This document shows positions 1-5,242 of a stretch of 7,141 bases of DNA, piece by piece (position 1 is the first letter of the stretch; every line of letters begins with the position of its first letter). The DNA comes from an uncultured Clostridia bacterium (lineage in GTDB: Bacteria > Bacillota > Clostridia > Oscillospirales > CAG-272): contig CAMOLD010000065.1 of assembly GCA_946618395.1 (NCBI GenBank), forward strand, positions 1 through 7,141. The letters run 5' to 3'. The position numbers and the translations under genes were made by a program. The notes under the pieces are model-generated. The model ran no database searches. It saw nothing but the letters and a program-made list of their open reading frames with translations, and was not told where the DNA came from.

Positions 1-236
1 GCAGCTAAAAGCTCCTTCCGGGAATCGAATTTCCCTTATTATACCATTTTTGCAAGCCGAATGCAAGAGCCGGACCATATTTTGTGCAGATTTCAAACCC
101 AACTTTGCGCCGGAATTTGCAAAAAGTGATTTCAGAAAAACAATTTTTCTTAACTTTTTCTAAATGTATGGTAAATGACTTTCATTTATTAATTTTTGAT
201 TTTAAATACTAAATTACAAGATATTCATCATAAAAT
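1..236. other. Intergenic region at left edge
   Basis: I see no credible coding region here. Bases 1-120 have balanced composition like the right part of the window and contain a leftward promoter (listed separately). Bases from about 120 to 236 are very AT-rich and begin the accessory segment. A weak AT-only inverted repeat lies near 120-157 (AAAAAGT against ACTTTTT, with AGAAAAA/TTTTTCT inside); it has no GC pairs and I assign no function to it. Confidence 0.5.
12..66 (-). promoter_or_regulatory. Leftward promoter and RBS for a gene beyond the left edge
   Basis: On the minus strand there is TATAAT at 38-43 preceded by TGG, an extended -10 (TGnTATAAT), and TTGCAT at 61-66 with a 17-base spacer. 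Further downstream, 12-17 reads AAGGAG, a good Shine-Dalgarno. A short GGGAA/TTCCC hairpin lies between them. No start codon falls in the remaining 11 bases, so the gene would begin just outside the window. The -35 matches consensus only in TTG, so the -10 element and RBS carry the call. Confidence 0.5.
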
Positions 237-271
237 AAAAAGGATTTGGACATAGACCCAAATCCTTTTTT
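237..271. terminator. Bidirectional rho-independent terminator after the abi gene
   Basis: A perfect 13-bp inverted repeat (237-249 against 258-270) with an 8-base loop. The core is GGATTTGG/CCAAATCC, flanked by A5 on one side and T6 on the other, so both strands give a stem followed by U residues. On the minus strand it sits 50 bases after the abi stop codon and would end that transcript. It would also block rightward transcription into the abi gene. Confidence 0.85.
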
Positions 272-320
272 GTTGACTATTTGGAAGAGCAACTTTATAT
301 CGAGAATACATAAATTTGTA

Positions 321-1301
321 TTAGTTTGCATTATTCGCTGGTTGTGACTCATCAATTTTGAGTTTTGGTAAAAGCAACCAACTTTTAGAATATAGACCCA
401 TGCTAATTTTTATTCGTCCCATCATTGAAGAATTTAAATGCTGTGACAGATTATCAATACATGCTATTAATTCATTCAAAAAAATTTGGAATTCTTCTGC
501 CGGTAATAAATATTTGCAAGATATTAACAGGGAAAGTAAATCGTTCCTACCATACTTAATTTCGCCTTTTTCGTTTTTTGCAATATTCAACTTTTTAGTA
601 ATGCCTAATTGAGTTGACAATCTTGTCTTAGGAAGCCTTGCGCAAAAAGTCCTTTCGCCATGAGCAACAATATTTCTATATGAAACTACAACCTCAAGCA
701 TATTTGCCAATTGTGCGGCCGAAAGATGATAGTTGTTTGCGATTATTTCTTTTTCATTATCAATCATATTTTTATAGAAGATTGAAATAGTCCCAAACGA
801 TAATGCTCGAATTAATACCCACATTGGGACATGCCCATGGATAGTATAGTTGTGAGCAATATATTCTCTGAATTTATTGGAGTTGCGGGTCAACGCATCA
901 TTAATTGTGCTTTGACACTCTTCTATTAACCGATTAACCGCGGGCAACGCATTGCTATTTGAAGAGAAAGAGGAAGGTTGTAAGTAATTTTTTTCGTCTA
1001 CGCCGTGAATTCTGCTAAATTCATGTGCGATTAATGCTTTTACATGTGACTCGATTGATGAAGTATGTTTATAGATAATACTTCGCAGCTCTTTGTCAAA
1101 CGCGTATAAATGGCATATATCATCAAAAGTGGTTCCCTTATAAAAAACACCGTTTATTTTGAAATTTGGGGAATAACCGTTGATAACATTATAATATCCT
1201 TCAAGTTTTAAAAATCTGATAGCAGATGTTTCATCCTTAATGATTAAACCATCTTTTTTTAATTTTTCAATTTGTTGTTCATATGTCGCAAATGCTTTCA
1301 T
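321..1301 (-). CDS. Abi family protein, AbiF/AbiD-like (Abi_2), HEPN RNase-type toxin
   Basis: A 326-residue protein of the abortive-infection Abi_2 family. Recognisable blocks are the N-terminal YEQQIEKLKKDGLII and LEGYYNVINGY (about 7-43), FDKELRSIIYKHTSSIESHVKA (about 68-89), the PMWVLIRALSFGTISIFY block (about 159-176) and SYRNIVAHGERTFC (about 207-220). In the last, R209-N210...H214 is the R(x4)H signature of HEPN ribonucleases. Length is normal for the family and there is no signal peptide or membrane segment, so it should act in the cytoplasm. Family members cause growth arrest or block phage multiplication; RNA cleavage is inferred from the HEPN motif. The ATG at 1301 has only a weak AGGG seven bases upstream. 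The gene is AT-rich, unlike recG, and follows a structured leader RNA with a strong promoter, which suggests a toxin held by an RNA antitoxin. The family call is firm; the AbiF subgroup is less certain. Confidence 0.88.
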   Translation of the reverse strand: MKAFATYEQQIEKLKKDGLIIKDETSAIRFLKLEGYYNVINGYSPNFKINGVFYKGTTFDDICHLYAFDKELRSIIYKHTSSIESHVKALIAHEFSRIHGVDEKNYLQPSSFSSNSNALPAVNRLIEECQSTINDALTRNSNKFREYIAHNYTIHGHVPMWVLIRALSFGTISIFYKNMIDNEKEIIANNYHLSAAQLANMLEVVVSYRNIVAHGERTFCARLPKTRLSTQLGITKKLNIAKNEKGEIKYGRNDLLSLLISCKYLLPAEEFQIFLNELIACIDNLSQHLNSSMMGRIKISMGLYSKSWLLLPKLKIDESQPANNAN

Positions 1302-1315
1302 AAAACCGCCCTGCC

Positions 1316-1350
1316 AAAAAATTTAGGGGATCCCATAAATGGAACCCCCT
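1316..1350 (-). terminator. Leader terminator / attenuator between promoter and abi gene
   Basis: On the minus strand AGGGGGTTCC pairs with GGGATCCCCT around an ATTTAT loop, then AAA and T6. This looks like an intrinsic terminator lying inside the transcript, 15 bases before the abi start codon. It would give mostly short RNA with limited read-through into abi. Confidence 0.6.
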
Positions 1351-1381
1351 GCAGACCTTGGTATCCCAAGGTTCTTTCCGT
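1316..1381 (-). ncRNA. Candidate structured leader RNA / RNA antitoxin of the abi gene
   Basis: From the promoter at 1388-1416 transcription should start near 1381. The next 66 bases fold into two hairpins. The first has a perfect 7-bp stem (1355-1361 with 1366-1372, ACCTTGG/CCAAGGT, 4-base loop). The second has a 10-bp stem (1325-1334 with 1341-1350, two G-U pairs, 6-base loop) and is followed by three A and U6 at 1316-1321. No open reading frame of note lies in it. The layout (strong promoter, structured RNA, leaky terminator, weak RBS, toxin gene) matches type III toxin-antitoxin loci. AbiF genes have been reported to be stably linked to a conserved ncRNA acting as antitoxin. That this is that RNA is inference; a plain attenuated 5' UTR is the alternative. 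Confidence 0.5.
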
Positions 1382-1387
1382 ATGCAT

Positions 1388-1416
1388 ATTATATCACACA
1401 AAATATAGTTTGTCAA
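1388..1416 (-). promoter_or_regulatory. Consensus sigma-70/sigma-A promoter of the abi leader and gene
   Basis: On the minus strand TTGACA (1411-1416) and TATAAT (1388-1393) are separated by exactly 17 bases. TGA directly before TATAAT makes it an extended -10 as well. Both boxes match consensus perfectly, so strong expression is expected. The -35 box shares two bases with the palindrome at 1415-1438. Confidence 0.92.
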
Positions 1417-1438
1417 CAGTTTTTTTAAAAAAACTGTT
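1415..1438. repeat. 24-bp perfect palindrome overlapping the abi -35 box
   Basis: The sequence is AACAG-T7-A7-CTGTT and equals its own reverse complement over 24 bases. It begins inside the -35 hexamer of the abi promoter and extends upstream. A symmetric site at this place could be an operator for a dimeric repressor, or an UP-element-like A/T tract. It has no loop and no GC-rich stem, so it is a poor terminator. Its function is not shown by the sequence. Confidence 0.6.
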
Positions 1439-1621
1439 TTCCCCTTTTTGAGTCGATTTTAATAATTGCTTTTTGCAGTCAGGATTATTGGCTGAACCGA
1501 TGACTTACTCAGCCCTGTAAGATCGTGGTGTTGGTAATGATGAGAGCTATCTGAAAATTCTAACAATTGCAAGTAGCCTCAACTCGTCGCTAAAGCAGTT
1601 TGACTTTCATATTACAAGAAA

Positions 1622-1647
1622 GAGGGGATTTATAAATAAATCCCCTC
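1622..1647 (-). terminator. Hairpin terminator, probably of the HNH transcript
   Basis: An 11-bp perfect stem (GAGGGGATTTA against TAAATCCCCTC) with a 4-base loop. On the minus strand it is followed by TTTCTTG, a moderate U-rich tail. It lies about 170 bases past the HNH stop codon and could end that transcript or a short RNA starting near 1748. The U tract is imperfect, so termination efficiency is uncertain. Confidence 0.5.
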
Positions 1648-1780
1648 GCAGTCTTTATTTACATAAAGATCTGTCCGTAGAGCAATTTGCTCCAATAACA
1701 TAGTATGAAGCAATGCCAAAAGAATATACATGACATTTCATTGCTCATTCACCATTATACCGTATTTATAATAAATAAAA

Positions 1781-1806
1781 GTGCCATTTGTGCCATCCTG
1801 TGCCAT
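1781..1806. repeat. Three direct repeats of GTGCCAT (ATGGCAC on the minus strand)
   Basis: GTGCCAT occurs at 1781-1787, 1790-1796 and 1800-1806, with start-to-start steps of 9 and 10 bases, just past the HNH stop codon. Steps near one helical turn suggest repeated protein contacts on one face of the DNA. A TATAAT on the minus strand lies about 22 bases further on (1754-1759) and has no good -35 box, so the repeats could bind a regulator there. Confidence 0.6.
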
Positions 1807-1815
1807 TTTTGTAAA

Positions 1816-2505
1816 TTAATTCACATTCAAATTGAATGCTAAATTACTTTTACCCAAATTGCAATCTGAACAAAGAGTTTGTAGATTATCTATAACAGAT
1901 TCCCCGCCGTTTGACCACGGTTTTATGTGATCCACTTGTAATTTCAACCCCGGGGTTGTAGCAGGCGATCTGCCGCAAATGCAGCATTTGAAATTATCTC
2001 TTTGAAGCACTTTGAAACGAAGTCTAAGGTTGATATCTCTCTTTGTGGAATGAATATTGCTTTCTTCTCTTTCCATATTGCTATTTGATGTTGATTCCTG
2101 TTCCAGACTATCTTCGCTATTTATAAATTCAACAAATGCTTTTAGAGCGTTAGACCATCTACCAAATTTTCTAAGATATGCTCCGCTTGAAATATTCGAG
2201 ATGTTTTTGTTATCCATATCCCTTCTTCTAGGCTGGCTTCCTTTTTTACTCCAAACCGTTTCAAGATTTTTGAACAAGTCCTCCTCTGTCCAAAATTGCT
2301 GTGTTAAATGGATTCCAAGCTTTTGAAGTGCGCTATTCCATGTTCCAAAACGACGCAAAATAGTACTACAATCATATTTCCCTTCTGTTGAATATTGCAT
2401 CATTGTTAAAGTATCTGTATTGCAAAGAAAAAACACTCTTTTCAAATCAGAAAGAAGTTCATCGTCTGGAACCGTTTGTCGATAAGGCTTGTAATCAAAC
2501 TTCAT
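1816..2505 (-). CDS. HNH endonuclease with two homing-endonuclease-type repeats
   Basis: A 229-residue protein. Two tandem repeats of the HNH_repeat / homing-endonuclease-associated type occupy about 15-67 and 72-124, each ending in a RRFGTWNSAL or RKFGRWSNAL block; such repeats are thought to bind DNA. A charged linker (about 131-155) leads to a C-terminal HNH domain: C174-x2-C177, VDHIKPW with D192-H193, then N207 and C212-x2-C215-N216. The two CxxC pairs should hold a structural zinc, and H193 is the likely general base. All key residues are present, so it is probably an active metal-dependent DNA nuclease. ATG at 2505 is chosen because GGAGG lies five bases upstream; a longer reading from TTG at 2565 would overlap the promoter. 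The gene is AT-rich, with its own promoter. It could be a homing nuclease or a defence or restriction nuclease; no partner methylase or intron is visible. Confidence 0.88.
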   Translation of the reverse strand: MKFDYKPYRQTVPDDELLSDLKRVFFLCNTDTLTMMQYSTEGKYDCSTILRRFGTWNSALQKLGIHLTQQFWTEEDLFKNLETVWSKKGSQPRRRDMDNKNISNISSGAYLRKFGRWSNALKAFVEFINSEDSLEQESTSNSNMEREESNIHSTKRDINLRLRFKVLQRDNFKCCICGRSPATTPGLKLQVDHIKPWSNGGESVIDNLQTLCSDCNLGKSNLAFNLNVN

Positions 2506-2536
2506 TTTAACCTCCACGGAAAGATTTTCCAGAAGA

Positions 2537-2565
2537 ATTATATCACAATTGGAATGGATTTGCAA
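2537..2565 (-). promoter_or_regulatory. Promoter of the HNH endonuclease gene
   Basis: On the minus strand TTGCAA (2560-2565), 17 bases, TATAAT (2537-2542), with TGA before the -10 making it extended. Transcription would begin near 2530, giving a short leader containing GGAGG at 2511-2515. The 11 bases TGTGATATAAT are identical to those in the abi promoter. The remaining bases up to the tRNA terminator (2566-2769) are AT-rich and hold nothing else I can support. Confidence 0.75.
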
Positions 2566-2769
2566 TGGCTTTTGGCTTTAAAGTCTTGTTTCACAATGAA
2601 ATGCGCAAAAAAGTCTCAAATCTGCTATTTATTCACAATTCTTCATTGTACCTCAGGAACAAGGAAGCTTCAGCCTTATAGTTTATATCTTATTTTCTTT
2701 TCAATGCAAGAAAACGCGAAAAGTGCGCGATAAGTTTTGATAGGACACTCAAAAAATACAATTAAAACC

Positions 2770-2806
2770 AAACCCCGGGGGTGACCACTGGTCACCCCCG
2801 GAGTTT
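2770..2806 (-). terminator. Terminator hairpin directly after tRNA-Gln
   Basis: The core is a 12-bp perfect stem (2775-2786 with 2790-2801, CCGGGGGTGACC/GGTCACCCCCGG) with a 3-base loop. On the minus strand it extends to 17 pairs with one G-U. It starts at the base following the encoded CCA and is followed by GG, then T-rich sequence. Position and strength fit a tRNA transcript terminator. Confidence 0.75.
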
Positions 2807-2882
2807 TGGCTGGGGTACTAGGATTCGAACCTAGGTAATGACGGAGTCAGAGTCCGTTGCCTTACCGCTTGGCGATACCCCA
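2807..2882 (-). tRNA. tRNA-Gln, anticodon CUG, with encoded CCA
   Basis: A full cloverleaf of 76 bases including CCA. Acceptor TGGGGTA pairs with TACCCCA, the D arm is GCC...GGC, the anticodon stem is ACGGA/TCCGT around CTCTGAC (anticodon CTG, plus-strand cag at 2848-2850), the variable loop has 6 bases, and the T arm is CTAGG-TTCGAAT-CCTAG. The discriminator is G at 2810 and CCA is encoded at 2807-2809. The sequence closely resembles known bacterial glutamine tRNAs. It reads CAG codons. It has its own promoter and terminator and marks the boundary between GC-rich and AT-rich DNA. Confidence 0.97.
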
Positions 2883-2901
2883 ATTTTTTAAGGCAAGGGA
2901 T

Positions 2902-2930
2902 ATTATAGCAGATTTTCCGGTGCTTGTCAA
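2902..2930 (-). promoter_or_regulatory. Consensus promoter of tRNA-Gln
   Basis: On the minus strand TTGACA (2925-2930), exactly 17 bases, TATAAT (2902-2907). Transcription should start near 2895, about 13 bases before the tRNA 5' end. Both boxes are perfect matches, as expected for a stable RNA gene. Confidence 0.93.
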
Positions 2931-2936
2931 TATTAT

Positions 2937-2984
2937 TTTCCAAAAAAGTCGATTTGATTTTTCCTTTTTCAAGTTTTTTGGAAA
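2937..2984. repeat. Inverted repeat between recG hairpin and tRNA promoter
   Basis: TTTCCAAAAAA (2937-2947) is the exact reverse complement of TTTTTTGGAAA (2974-2984), 11 bp with 26 bases between. It lies just upstream of the tRNA -35 box. In recG-direction transcripts the far arm contains T6, so it may help termination or act as an A/T-rich upstream element. The role is unclear. Confidence 0.4.
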
Positions 2985-2994
2985 GGTGGGGAGT

Positions 2995-3043
2995 TTGAGG
3001 GGCGGGAAACCTCTTTTTTCAAAAAGGGTTTCCCGCCCCTCAA
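2995..3043 (-). terminator. Strong hairpin downstream of recG, probable terminator
   Basis: A 17-bp perfect stem (2995-3011 with 3027-3043, TTGAGGGGCGGGAAACC and its complement) with a partly paired A/T apex. It begins 18 bases after the recG stop codon. On the minus strand the sequence after the stem is ACTCCCCACC, not a U tract, so it may work with the next inverted repeat or act as an RNA-stabilising hairpin. I favour transcript end for recG. Confidence 0.6.
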
Positions 3044-3061
3044 GGTCTTGCACCCTTTCTC

Positions 3062-5188
3062 TTAACTAATCAAATTTCCGGTTGCTTCGGCGATCCGGTC
3101 AACCAGGAGCGGATGATTTTGTAGTTTTGGATCGGCGGCAAGGAGCTCGGCGGCGTCCTGCGCGGCGGCGGTAAGAAGGAGCGAATCCTCGGCAAGGTTG
3201 CCCAGGCGCAGGGAAAGCTCACCGCTCTGGCGCACGGCGTCGGAAGCGGAGGAGGCAAGAAAATCGCCCGGCCCGCGCTGTTGCAGGTCCTTTTCGGCAA
3301 TGGCAAAGCCGTCGTAGGTGGTGCGCATGACCGAGAGCCGCTCGCGGGAGCGCTCGCCAAGCCGGTCGGCGGTGCCGCCCGTTACCAAAACACAGTAGGA
3401 TTTCCGCACACCTCTGCCCACGCGGCCGCGGAGCTGATGGAGCTGTGAAAGCCCGAAGCGCTCGGCGTTTTCCACCACCATCAACGAGGCGTTTGGAACG
3501 TTGACGCCAACTTCAATGACGGTTGTGGAGACTAAAATTCCAATCTCGCCGGCAACAAAAGATGCCATCATTGCCTCTTTTTGCGCGCTTTTCAGCTTGC
3601 CGTGCAAAAAGCCGACGCGCGTTTCGGGGAAGACCACGGCAAGCTCTTTGGCATAGGACACCGCGGCTTTGAGCGGCGGTTTTGCCGGCTCGGGGTCAAA
3701 CAACCCCGAAAAATCCACTTCGTCGGGCGCAGTTTCCTCTTCCTCGATTGCCGGGCAAACAACATAGACCTGCCCGCCGTCGGCAAGCTGCCGGTGGATA
3801 AAATCGTTGAGCCTTTCGCGGTAGCCCTCGTCAACAACAAAAGTGTCCACGCGCTGTCTGCCGGGCGGCAGTTCGTCAATTTTGGAAAGCGAGAGGTCGC
3901 CGTAAAGGATCAGGGCGAGCGAACGGGGAATCGGCGTTGCGCTCATCACCAGCAGGTGCGTGTTTTTTCCTTTTTCGGCAAGCGCGGCGCGCTGGCGCGC
4001 GCCAAAACGGTGTTGCTCGTCGGCAACTACCAAACCGGGCGCGGCAAATTCTACACCCTCGGAAAGCAGGGCGTGCGTGCCAATAACAAGATCAATGCGC
4101 TCTTGCGGATTTTGTGAGAGCAACGCCGCGCGGATTTTGCGCTTTTCGGCGGCAGGGGTTGCGCCCAAAAGCAGCGCCACGCGAACGCCCAGGCGCGAGA
4201 AGAGCGCCGAAAGATCGGTATAATGTTGACGGGCAAGAATTTCGGTTGGTGCCATGAGTGCCGCCTGACAGCCGTTTTGCACGACCGTCCAAATCGCGGC
4301 GGCGGCGCAAATCGTCTTGCCGCTGCCAACGTCGCCAACAATCATGCGGCTCATGGGAACAGGCTTGGCAAGGTCGGTGCGAATCTCGGAAATCACGCGC
4401 TCCTGTGCACCTGTCAAGCGATAGGGGAGCAGGGAAAGGAGCGGCTCCAACGAGCCGGCGCTGCAAACCGGGGCGGTCGGCGCGGTCGTTTTGCGGCGCA
4501 TGAACGCCATGCCCAACGAAAAATCGAAAAATTCCTGGTAAACCAGCCGCCGCCGCGCTTCTTCCAGGTCGTCTTTGTCTAAAGGGCGGTGCAGGTGCTC
4601 CTCGGCAACCGCAAGCGGCAAAAAGTTGTGCTTTGCAATCAGTTCAGGCGGCAGGGGGTCGGATAAAGGTTGCTCCGCCAACAGCGCAAGCGCCGTTTCC
4701 ACATCCTTGGTGATCTGTTTGAGGGTAATGCCGTCGGTCAGGCGATAGACGGCGCAAAGCGGGGGGAGATTTACCCCCGGCGCCCAGGGCTCGGCAACCG
4801 GAGAGGAGAGCGCAAATCGCTTGCCCTTTTGCTCTACTTTGCCCCAAAAGCGAAAGACCGAGCCGACAGGGAAGACCGATTTGAGGTAATCTTGGTTGAA
4901 ATAGGTAATTTCGCAAACGCCGCTGTCGTCAAAAGCTTTGAATTTGAGAAAGGATTTGTGACTGCGCAGGCGAACCACTTTCGGGTCGCTCCCAATCGTC
5001 AAAATCAGCGCCGATTTTCCGTCCGGACGCGCGTCGGCAAGCTCGCGGATCTCGCCGCGGTTCTCGTAGGCGCGGGGGTAGTGCAAAATCAGGTCGCCCA
5101 GCGTGAGAATGCCCAGTTTGGCGTATGCCGCCGCTTTGACTTTTCCAATTCCCGGCAAAACGCTGACCGGCGAATTCCGCGTAATCAT
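3062..5188 (-). CDS. recG: ATP-dependent DNA helicase RecG
   Basis: A 708-residue superfamily 2 helicase that remodels stalled replication forks and branched DNA. The N-terminal part (about 1-135) has LPGIGKVKAAAYAKLGI and LHYPRAYENRG, then the OB-fold wedge domain. Helicase motifs follow in order: LTGAQ (about 258-262), Walker A GDVGSGKT (285-292), APTEILARQH (313-322), DEQH (390-393), SATPIPRSLAL (416-426), FLHGKLKSAQKEAMM (527-541), STTVIEVGVNVPNA (554-567) and QLHQLRGRVGRG (582-593). Length is near the family's usual 680-700. ATG at 5188 is chosen because AAAGGAG lies seven bases upstream; an in-frame TTG at 5206 overlaps that site. The region after RGPGDFL (638-644) has about six extra residues and AVRQSG where the TRG motif usually reads GTRQ(S/T/H)G. 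No promoter is evident in the 54 bases upstream, so it may be transcribed with the preceding gene although the functions are unrelated. Confidence 0.97.
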   Translation of the reverse strand: MITRNSPVSVLPGIGKVKAAAYAKLGILTLGDLILHYPRAYENRGEIRELADARPDGKSALILTIGSDPKVVRLRSHKSFLKFKAFDDSGVCEITYFNQDYLKSVFPVGSVFRFWGKVEQKGKRFALSSPVAEPWAPGVNLPPLCAVYRLTDGITLKQITKDVETALALLAEQPLSDPLPPELIAKHNFLPLAVAEEHLHRPLDKDDLEEARRRLVYQEFFDFSLGMAFMRRKTTAPTAPVCSAGSLEPLLSLLPYRLTGAQERVISEIRTDLAKPVPMSRMIVGDVGSGKTICAAAAIWTVVQNGCQAALMAPTEILARQHYTDLSALFSRLGVRVALLLGATPAAEKRKIRAALLSQNPQERIDLVIGTHALLSEGVEFAAPGLVVADEQHRFGARQRAALAEKGKNTHLLVMSATPIPRSLALILYGDLSLSKIDELPPGRQRVDTFVVDEGYRERLNDFIHRQLADGGQVYVVCPAIEEEETAPDEVDFSGLFDPEPAKPPLKAAVSYAKELAVVFPETRVGFLHGKLKSAQKEAMMASFVAGEIGILVSTTVIEVGVNVPNASLMVVENAERFGLSQLHQLRGRVGRGVRKSYCVLVTGGTADRLGERSRERLSVMRTTYDGFAIAEKDLQQRGPGDFLASSASDAVRQSGELSLRLGNLAEDSLLLTAAAQDAAELLAADPKLQNHPLLVDRIAEATGNLIS

Positions 5189-5242
5189 ATCCGTTCTCCT
5201 TTCCAAAGATTTTACAAAACAAGACGGCTTTCAAAGCTTTTT

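Larger units (their letters stand above)
1439..1815. other. Intergenic region between HNH gene and abi unit
   Basis: This stretch of about 380 bases holds no convincing gene. It contains a terminator-like hairpin (1622-1647), three GTGCCAT repeats (1781-1806), a TATAAT on the minus strand (1754-1759) and a small palindrome GAGCAA-T-TTGCTC (1680-1692). Bases 1480-1620 break into short frames on both strands, so I cannot tell decayed gene from untranslated sequence. A 29-codon frame at 1659-1748 (minus) is treated as a finding only. Confidence 0.45.

Noticed and set aside
14..35. T-loop-like sequence as a duplicated tRNA end (attL)
   Set aside because: GGAATCGAATTTCC only vaguely resembles the tRNA-Gln T arm (GGATTCGAACC); flanking bases do not match, so it is not a direct repeat of the tRNA 3' end.
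1781..1806. TGGCAC boxes as sigma-54 (-24) elements
   Set aside because: The -24 box fits, but none of the three copies has a TTGCA/T -12 box at the needed distance.
2476..2733. Plus-strand frame of 85 codons upstream of the HNH gene
   Set aside because: It overlaps the HNH start, its RBS and promoter on the other strand, has no RBS of its own, and no recognisable motif.
5189..5206. TTG start for recG adding six residues
   Set aside because: Those codons overlap the AAAGGAG ribosome binding site that serves ATG 5188.
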